A DNA stretch of 64,000 nucleotides. Origin: Alternaria dauci (taxonomy: Eukaryota; Ascomycota; Dothideomycetes; Pleosporales; Pleosporaceae). Location: the NCBI RefSeq assembly GCF_042100115.1, contig NC_091272.1, positions 2,852,001 to 2,916,000 on the forward strand. Direction: 5' to 3'. Below the pieces are notes generated by a model. The model was not told the DNA's origin. It did not search any database and saw only the letters and a program-made list of their open reading frames with translations. Shown here in pieces: positions 9,277 to 21,260 of this stretch (the first letter of the stretch is position 1; every line of letters begins with the position of its first letter). The translations under genes were made by a program, and so were the position numbers.

Positions 9277-11641
9277 TTAGAACTCATCTTCGCTATCATC
9301 GGGATTCTCGTCCGACTCGTCCGACTCATCCGACTCAAGCCCATCCGAGGTGACCTGTATGTCCGCAGGATCCTCTTCGCTCCGTCCGGACAGCTCCAAC
9401 TCGACGAGGTTGTTACTGAAAATCGGATTTGCCGTATCATAGATAGAATAGAACTGATGGATCAGGGCGGGATACACAATGTTCCTGTGTGCCAGGTCTT
9501 CAGCTGACAAGGCCTTGGGATCCTCCGATGCCCCTATGATTTCCTTGGTGGTAAATTTAGCAGGATCCTGGATACCCCCATTGACCGTCCAAGTACAGCA
9601 AGGGCGACCTAACATCTCACAGACCTGACACACGTTCGAATCCCCAACCCTCTTGCAGCCCTTCTTGAAGACGCCGTTGGCGTAGGCTACATCTGGGAGC
9701 ATAGTGCACACGTCGCACTCTTTTCGAGGTTCACCTATGGCGCGAGTTGAGAACTTTCCAAACTCACCACCAACCTTTTGCAGCTTTAAGTGACCGGATT
9801 TGAGTTCCTTCACGATGACGCTAGAAGGTTTGAGCGTTGATGGGCGTAAAATAAATGGCTCGTTTGAACGCTTGATCGTGACCGCCTGGTTGTGGAGGTC
9901 AAATCAGCGAGGAGGACGTATGCACGGCCAGCCAAGCGAGGTATCCATGGTAAGGAGTGGTTTGGCGTCTTGTCGAAAAGCCACTGCAGGAAGGCAATGG
10001 CTGTAGCATAGCTCTTCAATGCTTCAGGAACACTGGTGTCCACAAATCTAAACATCTGGCTAGTCTGAATGTATCGAGTGCGCCATTGTCCAGAATTTGG
10101 AGGATGCTCCCACTCAATTCGAAAAGCAAATGAGCTTGCCTGTTCCCAGTTCGAGAATGGGCCAATTCCAGAAAGACGTGACCATGCGCGTGGGTGACGG
10201 CTTCCATCCGTGTAAACCTCAACAATAAGATGATAAGGGACGTTGGCCAGCGGTGCCTTAGTGCCATCCTTGCTGTCGGTCCGGAAGTTGAGACGGACAC
10301 CCCCGTGCTTGCCGTGCCTCTTCTCCCAAACAGTCACTTGACGCGTCGTTTGTCCAGGTAAAACAGCACTCGCATGGCTCAGTTCCCTAGGTTTGGCGCT
10401 GCGAAAGATTGCCACAGGAATTGACTTTCCATTTTCCTTGACCTTGATTCTCGTGTCGGTGCGAATGAACAGGATCTGGTCAGAATATGACATCCATTCT
10501 TCTAAAGGCGAGCTGAAGTTGGCACCTTCATACACTCCAAACCCTTCCCGAGAAACAGCCCCATGCCACCCGGTCTGTTCAAAGACGTGGCTTGCGATAT
10601 CAGTGAAGTATTTGGCATGGTCAATGGCCGAGAGTAATCCCGAAGCATCCGATCTGCTAGCACGGTCCAAGAATAATAAGCTGCGATAGGTTTGACAAAG
10701 ATAAACAAATATCTGCTCAACTAGATGGGCGAGATCTGCCAAATCCTCTTTGTGGAGAATGCACACTGCGAACATGTACAAAGATGCGGAGTTTTGAGTC
10801 AGCTCACCATACGTGGAAGCCGTTGACTTGTGGCCTTGCCAACGGTCGTGGAAATCGACAGTCTTGCCGACGTATGCATAGTGCGTGTTTGGTTTCCAAT
10901 GGGTGACCAGAGAATCTGAACGGTGGACTCGCATGTAGACACCGCCTGTCTCTTGAGTGTAATCGTCGTCGATGTCATGTGTGGCAGCACCTACCAGATC
11001 ACGCCAACCAAAGTCTGGGTCGTTGAGAGTGTCATAGAGGCCTGCTTCCCTGATGCCCTTGATGATAGCCTTGGAGATAAAATCGATGCTTCTCTTTTGG
11101 ATGAGGTCTTCAAACTTCGAGCCCATGAAGTATGCGGGAGAATGGTGAAACGCGGTCAAGAGCGCATGGATGGTACGCCCCAATGTACTCTGGTCATCGA
11201 AGTATCCCGCATCCACTGAGTGGCGTTGAAGTCAAGAGCATCAAGACTGATATGGATTGGCCAGTCTTTGAACTCGGACCTCCAGGATTTGCCTTTCCAT
11301 ACATCATTGGCTGATACCCATTCGTTGTTTACCCACACCGTTTTCTGGGTCTTGGGGTCCAGTACCCAAGTTCCAGTGACGCCCTGAATGAAGATCTTGG
11401 CTTTCTTCTCGTTTCCGTATACTTTCTCTTCTATGAGTTGACCTTGCATGCCCTGGACGAACTTGAAGCGCGTCGAGACGACGTTGAAGCTCCGATTGAT
11501 AGTGCAACCAAAATGAGTCGTCAATCTGGTGTGCGGACTAGTGCTGGGAATAGTGGCGCCGTCGTCGATCCATGAAGCAAGCTCGTCGAGGGAGGAACCG
11601 GCTGTAATGTGAGGACTCTCTCCGCGGGATAGGAATGGCAT
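9277..11641 (-). pseudogene. GIY-YIG-like protein with Cys-cluster C-terminus; reading frame broken twice
   Basis: Three overlapping minus-strand frames (11641-11156, about 11232-9810, about 9906-9277) make one protein of about 788 aa if one base is restored at each of two points. The frame changes fall near 11213 (a GG run) and near 9901 (a TTT run). The total of 2365 nt is two short of a multiple of three, which fits two single-base losses. The middle frame carries a GIY-YIG-like core: GVYM (about 10943), YAYVGKT (about 10874), DFHDRWQGHKS with the Arg, and LVEQIFVYL with the metal-binding Glu. The C-terminal part has a Cys cluster (CDVC...GC...CQVC...PCCTW), then an acidic Asp/Glu/Ser tail. 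Function unknown; a nuclease-like fold is inferred. A very short intron could explain the first break, but the second has no room for one. It could be a live gene with assembly errors or a young pseudogene. Confidence 0.7.
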
Positions 11642-11663
11642 GATGAGCGTTGTTCAGTAACGC

Positions 11664-11726
11664 CTGAACAAGGAGATCAGTCAGTAATGAGATTAGACCC
11701 TAAATGTCGTGTTACGCTCAGCTTAC
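11664..11726 (-). other. Probable 5'-UTR intron of the GIY-YIG-like gene
   Basis: On the minus strand this 63 bp stretch begins GTAAGC and ends TTGTTCAG, with TACTGAC-like branch sequence before the acceptor. It lies 22 bp upstream of the ATG at 11641. It suggests the gene is or was transcribed and spliced. Confidence 0.5.
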
Positions 11727-12223
11727 ATTGGTGGGGGCCGTCCCGAGAGCTGGCGGTGTTTATCGGTGAGGCTACGGGAAGGTGAGGTAGGTCGGTTGGG
11801 GTAGCGAATTGGACGGTGTTTGAGCGTTGCAAACACACTGAAGAAGCCTCGAAATATTTAGTAGTGAAGAGTGCGAGGAACTTTAGAGCTTACTGTAGCA
11901 AGTGTGCCGCAAGAGTGGGTAGAAAATTGTGGGCGAAGGGCAAGGTTCTACACGTAGCCTCAGCAAACGGGTTGTGGAGCGGGCAGGAGCGAGAGAGTGA
12001 CTCGCCACTACTGCAGGCACCGGTCTGAAGGCCCACGTGAGAGAAATGGCACGCGAATCCAGGAGACAAACGTGAGCTCTGACATAATACCTAGGTAGCT
12101 GGTGAATACGCCGTCACAAACAATGCCTAGGTAGGCGCCTGGCTCATATCAGTATGTCAAGATATCCATAAGCAGGCTAGAAATAAGAGATCATAGAGTC
12201 AAGTCGTGCTTAGCACAGCCCTT

Positions 12224-12351
12224 GCACGCTATGGAAGCGAAAAATCAAACACCCTACCAGGCAACTACAGGAGAGTAATCTATCTTCCTTGATAGAGCAA
12301 TACTCTGCCTAGGCGACTACAGGGGTTCGACTTTTCCCTTCTATAGCGTGC
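12224..12351. repeat. 128 bp imperfect palindrome, possible MITE-like element
   Basis: The left end GCACGCTATGGAAGCGAAAA pairs with the right end TTTTCCCTTCTATAGCGTGC over about 20 bp with few mismatches. Further in, CTACAGG...GAGTAATCTATC pairs loosely with GATAGAGCAATACTC, giving a foldback around TTCCTT near 12290. No coding capacity and no obvious target-site duplication beside the ends. Both arms also contain a '(A/G)GGC(A/G)ACTACAGG' block in direct orientation, so the element may be built from a partial repeat as well as an inversion. Confidence 0.6.
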
Positions 12352-13136
12352 TTGTGACACTGTAAAGTATGAATCACCCTGTCCTATGCACTACATTAGA
12401 TCCGCTATCTAGACGCTCAAGCCAGTGTACTTAGATACGTGAGATTTGAAAACGTAAGACATGAATTGAACATCGTCTTCTTGTTTGTCGGCGCCCTGTA
12501 CAATCGGTCGGCCGCCGGGTTTCAAGTAATTGCGGGACTGCTATGGGTCTGGCGGATCAATTCACTGGAGACTCTAGTCAGTGCAGCAACAAAAGCAGCT
12601 AGAATATATGCACGCTGGAAGCATACATCTTCGAACGATGCGTCGAAACGGGAGGCGCACCGTGGCCCAGCAGCATACCTACAAAGACCTACATACGGTT
12701 CGGCGACGAAGAGCATAGAACCATCGACTGGGCGATGGTAACGAGCGCTAATCTGAGCAAGCAAGCATGGGTCGATGTGGTGAACAAGAAAGGAGACATG
12801 TGGATACAGTGATGGGAAGCGGGTGTTGTCGTCTGGCCTCTTCGTCCTTACAATGCTGACGAGAAGCCTTGGTGTGCCAGTATGCAATATCTGGAACCGG
12901 ATAGGAATGGGCACGCCTGAAGCGGCTATGGAAATTGATGGCAGCGCTATTGCAGTCGCTGTACAGAGTATGTGCAGATTCCTAGGCAACTTCGCCATCA
13001 GCGTACCGGGCACATTCACCATACGAGCATGTCGATGGAAGCATTTGTTGTCCTTGTCCTCTGCAAGGTTATATATACCATAATACAGCCATGGCAATGC
13101 TCCAGCCTTGCGAGTGCCTTTGCAATTATCCGACGC

Positions 13137-13666
13137 TTATTTGTCGTGCTTGGCCAGTATCTGCTCGCCTATCTTGACGTACTCGTCCTCGGCTTGCTTC
13201 TGCGTGGTACCAGCGTCGACAAGCTCCTTCCACTTGTTGTATTTGGCCTTGCCCTAATCGAAGCGTCAGTTCGTGTCGCTGCGTGGCTGCTCGAAGTTGC
13301 CCGGGGAGTGTGAGAAATGGTAGGTAGGCGGTATGTTACGACGGAGGATACGGAGGGATAGAAAAGGCTTGCGAGAACATACAGCAAGATCGAACATGCC
13401 AGGCTTCTTGGCCGCGCTGAAGTCCTTGCCCTCTGCTACCTTGGCGTACGCGTACAACTATAATCACAAACAAGAGTTAGCATCTGCACTCCTTGATCTC
13501 GAGTCGGATAGTACACCAGTCTGGAGCGGGAGAGATGGAACAAGAGAATTCAGGCACGCACTTGTAGCTGCTCGTCGTTGCTAGGACCCTGCTTTCCAGC
13601 CGCCTTGAGCTTCTCGCCCATGGCGCTGACCTTTTGGTAGGTCTCGGTGTACTTGGCTCCTGGCAT
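13137..13666 (-). CDS. acb1: Acyl-CoA-binding protein
   Basis: Three small exons on the minus strand: 13666-13562, 13457-13383 and 13253-13137, with introns of 104 bp (GTGCGT...TAG) and 129 bp (GTATGT...TTAG). All junctions are phase 0 and the product is 98 aa, close to the usual 86-100. It begins MPGAKYTETYQKVSAMGEKL. Family hallmarks are SNDEQLQLYAYAKVAEG (YKQAT-like ligand helix), KKPGMFDL and GKAKYNKWKELVDAGTTQ, matching the KAKWdAW signature of ACBP. It binds medium- and long-chain acyl-CoA esters in the cytosol and ferries them between synthesis and use. The gene lies tail-to-head with gal7 on the same strand. Confidence 0.9.
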
Positions 13667-14203
13667 TTCGGTCTGTAGTACAAGTATTAGCCCTCGTCCA
13701 TTTCGCTGTTTCAGGTTCATATATCGGGTCCTTCTTACGGCGGTATATGTAGTTGGTGTAGGGTGTATAGAGATGTAGGTGGTTGGGGCGGACTAGTTAG
13801 AGAGAAGCTTGGGATCTTGCTGGCTGGTAGCGCGGGGTCAGATCAGGATTGCCCCACTATGTGATCTGCGGCATGACGTTTCCTAGGATACACCACATGG
13901 GACTTGTACACATGGGCACTGCACGGTTGTCGTTCACGAGATCATGCACGAGGTTTCCTTGAATTTGTATCAAAACCTATGGAATGTATTGTCATGCCTG
14001 AAAACGCCGTTGCGGTGCCCCGCTATATGGAGCCCTTGACGTTTCTCATGTATCGTTTGTCGCCGTCTTCTTGGGTATCAACACTCCCCCTTCTCTAGTA
14101 TCCGTGCAGTGAGCGTATTAAGCTACCAGGCCAACAGTCTCCCAACTGTTCATGTGCATGTGAACCCACTTATGTAAAAGTGGAAGAGTCACCAAATGAT
14201 ATT
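13667..14203. other. Promoter region of ACBP / 3' side of gal7
   Basis: The region is 537 bp between two minus-strand genes, and no coding frame is supported. It should contain the ACBP promoter next to 13667 and the gal7 terminator next to 14203. Confidence 0.4.
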
Positions 14204-15604
<1,401 letters not shown>

Positions 15605-15952
15605 GACGGGCAAAATGTTCCTGGTGCGGGATCAGGACGGACAGTGGTGGTTAGTAGTGTATATATACAGACTGGAGAATACGGCAAAACAGACGCAGGG
15701 GCAGTATGCATGGCTCACGAGCTAAATAGATGCAAGTGACGCCAGTCAGTGAAGGCCTGCACGCTAACCGGGTTAAGCTTTGGCTGTTGGCGGGATGCTA
15801 GCCGAGTCGAGTAGCGCACCCTCAGGATGGAGGTTCCCGAGAGCTTGCGCGTTGCCTTTGAGGACAGCAGAGCCTCTCCAACAACCCACGATACCTGCCG
15901 ATTGGAGAATTAGCCCGCGACCCGTGAACGCAAGGGTTTTCTCAAGCCCAAC
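15605..15952. promoter_or_regulatory. Divergent promoter region between gal7 and the Yip1-family gene
   Basis: The region is 348 bp separating two start codons in opposite directions. I saw no perfect TATA box and no gene. Any galactose or carbon control of gal7 must act from here or within the neighbour. Confidence 0.4.
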
Positions 15953-16949
15953 ATGGCGGCAATGATGCCGAGTGCCGCAACGACTGGCAACCCATACGAC
16001 AGCGATGCCGTAGAGCGTGACCTGATTGATCCCGACGATGGTGTGTCGCATGCATGCAGCAGTAGCAGCAAGAGGCCGTCGACGACGAGCTAACCACCAC
16101 CAGCTACCCTCGATGACCTCGACGACCCTCTGCAGGGCACGTCGGACCGCGCGCCGCTGACGGGCAACATGCAGCGCGGCACTGCGCAGACGCAATCCTA
16201 CCTGACGTCGAGCATCCCAGGCGAAGACCGCCGCGCACCCACAAACACCATTGACGAGACGGTATGGGAGACGCTGTCGCGCGACATCTTCGCCATCTGG
16301 GAGAAGATGAAGCAGGTGCTGTATCCCAAGTACCTGCTTGGCGGTATGATGCAGCGCGGCGGAGGCATTGGCGCAGCAGAGCGCGGTGAAGCCGACGGCT
16401 TTGGCGGCGGCCTCAGGAACATTGCAGGGCGATGGCCAGATGCAGATGTCATCCTCCAGGGCGGCATGAGCGAGGGCCTGCGCGACTGGGATCTCTGGGG
16501 CCCGCTCATCTTCTGCCTGCTGCTCAGTCTGTTCCTCTCGTGGGGCGCAAAAGGCGATCAGAAAGACCTTGTCTTCTCCGGCGTATTCGCCATGGTCTGG
16601 ATAGGCGAGGCAGTTGTCACGCTGCAGATCAAGCTACTCGGAGGCAACATGTATCTTCTCTCTGCAATTCTACCCCCTTCGCATACTAACACACTCCAGT
16701 GCCTTCTTCCAGTCCATCTCCATCATCGGCTACACTCTCTTCCCGCTCGTCATCGCCTCCATCCTCAGTGCTGTTGGCATACCCATGATCGTGCGCATCC
16801 CCGTCTACCTTGTCCTCATTGCCTGGTCGTTGGCAGCAGGCGTGAGCATCATGGGCGGGTCGGGCGTGGTGAGGAATCGCGTCGGCATCGCAGTATACCC
16901 CTTGTTTGTGTTTTACGTGGCTCTGGGCTGCCTCTGCTTCATCAGCTAG
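15953..16949 (+). CDS. yip4: Yip1-family Golgi membrane protein (YIPF6/Yip4-like)
   Basis: Three exons, 15953-16040, 16104-16650 and 16700-16949; introns of 63 bp (GTGTGT...CTAACC...CAG) and 49 bp (GTATCT...ACTAAC...CAG); 294 aa. The first exon supplies the start: an in-frame TAA at 16091 rules out reading from further upstream without splicing. The N-terminal half is acidic and cytosolic, with TNTIDETVWETLSRDIFAIW. Five hydrophobic segments follow: LWGPLIFCLLLSLFLSW, LVFSGVFAMVWIGEAVVTL, ISIIGYTLFPLVIASIL, IPVYLVLIAWSLAAGV and GIAVYPLFVFYVALGCLCF. The motif LLGGNIAFFQSISIIGY is completed by the second splice and is typical of Yip4/YIPF6. These proteins act with Rab GTPases in ER-Golgi traffic. 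Assignment to the Yip4 subgroup rather than another Yip member is an inference. Confidence 0.9.
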
Positions 16950-17816
16950 TGCTGAGATGTTGTGCATGGAAAAGTATCGGGACATGGTACACCACTATGT
17001 GGCGTTTCGGGCAAGCTGTGGAAAGGTCTATTGATATCTTGTGCATATTTACTGTTTACTCCAATACAACGAATGCGATATGTCAGATGCGTCTCAAGAC
17101 GGACATGGCCGTAAACTCGACGTACGTTCCCAAGTAGCGGTAGACGCACGAGTTGCTGCTACCCGTGTTCATGTTTAGCCGTGTGTCTTCCCCACTTCGT
17201 CATTGGTCTTTGCAGCGACAACACACCACGGCCGACCGAAGCGCCAGCACTTTGCACCCAGTTAACCATTCACCATACGCTGCGCGCCCCTTCTGCACAC
17301 TTCTCGTTACAGTTGCGTTCTCGACTCGACGGGGTAATTAAACACTGTTGCATTCGGCGCATTGTAGGGGAAATTTGGTACTAGAGCGCATTGACCGACT
17401 CCACTAACCACAAGGCCCATCTGCTCTGCTCTCTTCCGTTGAACGATCCAAGCCTGCAGCTCATAGCCACGCCCAGTCTCCGACCTCCTTTCCCTACCCC
17501 AAAGGACAAAGAGCCTTCACATCGCATTGCCAGCCAGTCAGCTTGCCACTAGCTTTGCCGACTCATCACCTCCGCGCTATTGTCCCAATCGCCCACCGCA
17601 TCTTGGTCTTCACACGCGGCGTAGTTGCTGTTGCCCGTATTCAAGCCTGCACTGCTTCAATTCACACCCCGAAACTACATACGCAGTCCAGCAACCGACC
17701 ACGATACGCTTCTCCCTGGCCAACATCTCCGTCACTCCCCCCAGGCACCCTACTCTACAACCCAAGAAGCGCAACCGTGACATCCCCCGCGTCGGGAACA
17801 CGACATATTCGCCACC
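16950..17816. promoter_or_regulatory. Promoter and long pyrimidine-rich leader of the Ran-binding protein gene
   Basis: The region is 867 bp between two plus-strand genes. The last 400 bp are rich in C and T (for example around 17420-17520 and 17690-17770), as in many fungal leaders. Short open frames here have no recognisable domain. Confidence 0.4.
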
Positions 17817-19639
17817 ATGACAGACGCGCCAGAGAAACTGCAGGCGCCAGCTACAGCTGCTACAGCCTCTGAAGACGCCATCAAAGCTGCGCCCGCCTCT
17901 CCAGCGCGGAGCGACAAGAGCAGCGACAGCGAAGGCAAGAATGTGAGAGAAAAGCTCAAGGATACACAGATCGATACGCAGACCACATCAGATCCCACCC
18001 CGAGTTCCGATCTGCGCATGCACGATGCACCCAACGGTAGCGCCAAAGCAGGCGATCACAGCGCCTCTGGCTCAGACAGTGAGCGCGGTCGGTTGCGGCG
18101 AAAGCGCAGCCGCGAAGACTTTGAAGATGAAGCGGAAGCGGACAAGCATGCGGAAAAGAAGGTCGAGCGGCACGCGCGCAAAAGGTCAAGGGACATTACA
18201 GCCGATTTGGAGGCTGCTGCGCCTAGGAAGACTTCTCCCAGTACTATCTCAAGCATCCAAGAGAACGACGGAGACGACCAAATGACGTCGCCAAACAAGA
18301 CTGCCTCAACGACGACCACGGCCGACAAAGCTTCAGGAGCCAGGACAAGCCCCAAGAACAAGCGGACACGCGATCAGGCTGAGAACGATACTGAAGCTAG
18401 CGCAGAAGCTTCGGATGCTGCATCCACCAATGGAAAGCCTGTAGAAAAGTCAGCGGGCGATGAGCGAGACTCCAAGCGATTGCGAGACAAGGAACAAGTC
18501 CAACCTACCACTGACGCAACAGAACCTAAGACCAAGGTATGGCGGCTAACGCTACGTGATTGACACATGCTGACACTCCACTAGGCACCACTGACCGGCG
18601 GTTTTGCCAATTCTTCCGCCGTGTCCCCTTTTGCTAACATGGCACCGAAACCTCAAGAACCAAAGACGTCCGACAAAGCCGAGTCATTACCTCAAACATC
18701 AGACGAAAAGTTCAAAGTATCTGGTTTCAGTGGCTTTGCAGCCTCGTCTACGTCGCCGTTTGGGGGCATTGCTGGTTCCAAGCCAAGTGCCAGTTCGCCG
18801 TTTGGTGGGGTGAGCGCGGGCAAACTGTCATCTTTTGCGAGCACTGCAGCTCCTTCGACATCTTCAAGTGGTGGCTTCGGGGCGCTCGGAAGCTCAAGTA
18901 CTTCCGGCTTTGGTGGTAGCTCTTTTGGTGGGTCTCTAGGCGGTGGTTTTGGGGGCTTCGGTGCTGCCAAACCTGTAGGCTCTTTTGCTGCCCCCGGTGG
19001 CAGTTTGGAGATTAAGGGTCTCAAGGAAAAAGAAAAGCCTTTTGGTGCAGCCGCAATCGGAGAGCCTTCTGACGACGAAGATGACGATGACGACGAAGAC
19101 CCAGAAAAGGCCACAGACAAAGAAGAGCGACAGTCTGGTCAGCCCCTTCTCTCACAGCAGCGTATGTCAAATTCTGTTCACCTGAATTACAGTGCTAACC
19201 ATTTTGTAGCACATGAGACTGGCGAAGAGGGCGAAGAGACCATTTGGACCGGCCGCGCAAAGCTTTACAATATGGGTGGCGAAGGATCGAATCGAGGGTG
19301 GAAAGAGCGTGGCGTCGGGACGTTCAAACTCAATATCACAGTCGACGAGCCGAAAAAGGCTCGTTTTGTCCTACGCGCAGAAGGCACCCACCGACTGCTG
19401 CTCAACGCTGCCGTCACAAAGAACATGGTATTCGGCGGCGATGCACAGGGCGAGAAGCCAAAGGACACACGATTACTCTTCAACTCGCCCAATCTGGAGG
19501 GCGAGCTGGAGATGCACTTGCTAAAGGTATGTATATTGTTTAAACCTAATATGTGTTTAGAACTGACCTTTTTCAGTTGAGGGCTGAGAACGCACAGCAG
19601 CTATGGGAAGAAGTCAAAAGAGTGCAAGAACAACTATAG
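17817..19639 (+). CDS. yrb2: Ran-binding nuclear protein, Yrb2/RanBP3-like
   Basis: Four exons, 17817-18536, 18585-19161, 19210-19526 and 19577-19639, with three introns of 48-50 bp; 558 aa. The ATG lies in GCCACCATGA. Residues 1-240 are highly charged, with basic clusters (RLRRKRSREDFEDE, KVERHARKRSRD) that could be nuclear signals. Residues about 240-370 are Ser/Gly-rich with nucleoporin-like repeats (SPFGG, GFGG, SFGG). An acidic patch (DDEDDDDDEDPEKA) precedes the C-terminal Ran-binding domain: ETIWTGRAKLYNM, GWKERGVGTFKLN, FVLRAEGTHRLLLNAAV and the final helix LRAENAQQLWEEVKRVQEQL. Yrb2/Hba1 proteins bind RanGTP and Crm1 and assist nuclear export. Nup2 or Nup50 is the main alternative because of the FG-like repeats. 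Confidence 0.9.
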
Positions 19640-20689
19640 GATACGTTTATTCAGAAGCGTTGGCACCTTGGGCGTGAAGAAGAAAATGCCGTGGTCGCGA
19701 GATCTGGATACGAAACAATTGGTATTGCGCCATGGGGCTGCATTGGGGTCAACCAATCGGAAAGAGGAACATGTTTCGATGACTGAACGAGGGATGAGAG
19801 CACGACGCCACGGCATTTGGAGGCTTCCTGAGCGATACCCACTGCACCGTATACATTGGTAGACTGGCGAAGCATTAGTCTTGGCTGCACAATATTTGTA
19901 AGTTGAAATAGAATTTCAAGAGATAAACGTTCATTACTACCCATCTCTGCTCTTGATACTGTACCCTGTGGTACTTATCAAAGATGTTTTGTTTCTCGGG
20001 TCTGGATTGTAACCATGAGTCGCCGTACCAGGTGCCAGAATCGATCATCTGCACATATCATTGCTTCTTTTAAGGTTTTCTCTTTCGAGAACGCTTGTAC
20101 GCAAGAGCGACATTTCATCCCCGGCCTGCTCAAATAGTTCAGACTACGGGGTTGTGCTCCGCGGACACACCGTCGCGGTTTTTACCATATACGACAAAGG
20201 TCATAATCGCCTATCAGCGCTCGCTGTGGAAGATGTCTGATTGGTGAGGCTTCTGTGGAGAAAGGGCACAAGGCATAACCCGTTGTCTAAATCGAGATGT
20301 GGCGCAGAGCCCTGCCCTCTAAATACTGGATTGGACAACGCCATGTACGACGTTGCACGGGGGGGAGCGCTCGCTGCCTGATGCCTGTTGCGCCGCATTC
20401 CTTCGCTAATTGGCGCTGGGATATATATGACTGATGACCTTAATCCGCTGAATACACACTTTTGACCTATTCGCGCAGAACAACAACACGGACAGGAAAA
20501 GACCAAACGAGCCGATATACCTACTTATATCCACTTTACAACACACCGACTCCAGTCTCCCTCTTGAATAAACTTCCATCAGGTATCCACTTCGAAACGA
20601 GAAGAGACAATATTTAAATGCTCGGATTTCTCCTTCCCGCATACTTGACTTGCGGACACACTCACACACGTATACTTGCACCAAGCACA
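19640..20689. other. Gene-free stretch with TATA-like box upstream of the small acidic gene
   Basis: No coding frame is supported. A TATATAT run at about 20421-20428 lies about 265 bp before the ATG at 20690 and may serve that gene. A G run (GGGGGGG) occurs near 20358-20366. Confidence 0.4.
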
Positions 20690-21154
20690 ATGGTAAACCA
20701 GATAAACCCTCCACCACATCGTCGATGGAAATGGTTGTATGAGTCTCTCCTCCTCAATATAGCAGAGTGGCAGCGAGAACCATCGCATTCTTCTTTTATT
20801 TCACCTCCTGCAGATACTACTCACAGTCCAGTAAGAATTCCTGAGACAGAGCTACTTTGAGTGTAGAGCGCTGATCTGGGAACTTAGAAGCCTGCTGTGG
20901 CCAGCAGCATGGGGGTCATGAAAACGGGTTACGCGCACGCGTGTTTACTGGAAGAAGGGCGAGGGAATGCCAAGTCAAAGGCATTGCTGATAGAAGGGAG
21001 CCAAGCTAAGGTTTATGACAAGGATTCGAATGATGAGAGGGAAGAGGACGAAATCATTGAGCAAGCAGAAGATGAAGATGGCGATGCGCAGGACCATCCG
21101 AACCTATCGATGGAATGGAAATGGACTCTAGTGTCAAAACAGGACACTGAATAA
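20690..21154 (+). CDS. Small acidic protein of unknown function, two exons
   Basis: ATG at 20690 (CACAATGG). Exon 1 is 20690-20830; a 57 bp intron 20831-20887 (donor GTAAGA, branch GCTGAT, acceptor CTTAG) leads to exon 2, 20888-21154, phase 0. The product is 135 aa. The N-terminal part has HRRWKWLYESLLLNIAEWQR; the C-terminal part is strongly acidic (DSNDEREEDEIIEQAEDEDG) and ends near MEWKWTLVSKQD. Trp-Lys-Trp occurs near both ends. I recognise no domain. The support is the good splice signals joining two open frames and a TATA-like box upstream. It could also be two chance frames. Confidence 0.45.
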
Positions 21155-21260
21155 CGGACCGAAGAGCAGGAGCCCAGATTCGCCGCCATCAGACGTTCTT
21201 TTACTCGCGTAGTTTTCAGCGGACGGAATCGATCTAACTTCTATCCCAACGGTGTTTGGT

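Larger units (their letters stand above)
11642..13136. other. Gene-poor region between the GIY-YIG-like gene and ACBP
   Basis: It holds the upstream region of the GIY-YIG-like gene, a cluster of CCTAGG-type motifs (about 12090-12320), the 128 bp palindrome at 12224-12351 and the 3' side of the ACBP gene. A 191-codon minus-strand frame at 12522-13097 has no recognisable domain, so I did not call it. Confidence 0.5.

Noticed and set aside
11190..11302. 113 bp intron (GTATGG...GACCAG) to explain the first frame change of the GIY-YIG-like gene
   Set aside because: It would remove sequence that itself looks coding (WRSEFKDWPIHISLDALDF), and no similar solution exists for the second break.
12316..12342. 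GGTTCGACTTTTCC resembling a tRNA B box
   Set aside because: No A box or cloverleaf can be built around it; it is part of the palindrome arm.
12522..13097. 191-codon minus-strand frame
   Set aside because: No domain, no signal peptide, overlaps a plus-strand frame of similar quality, and lies in the 3' region of the ACBP gene.
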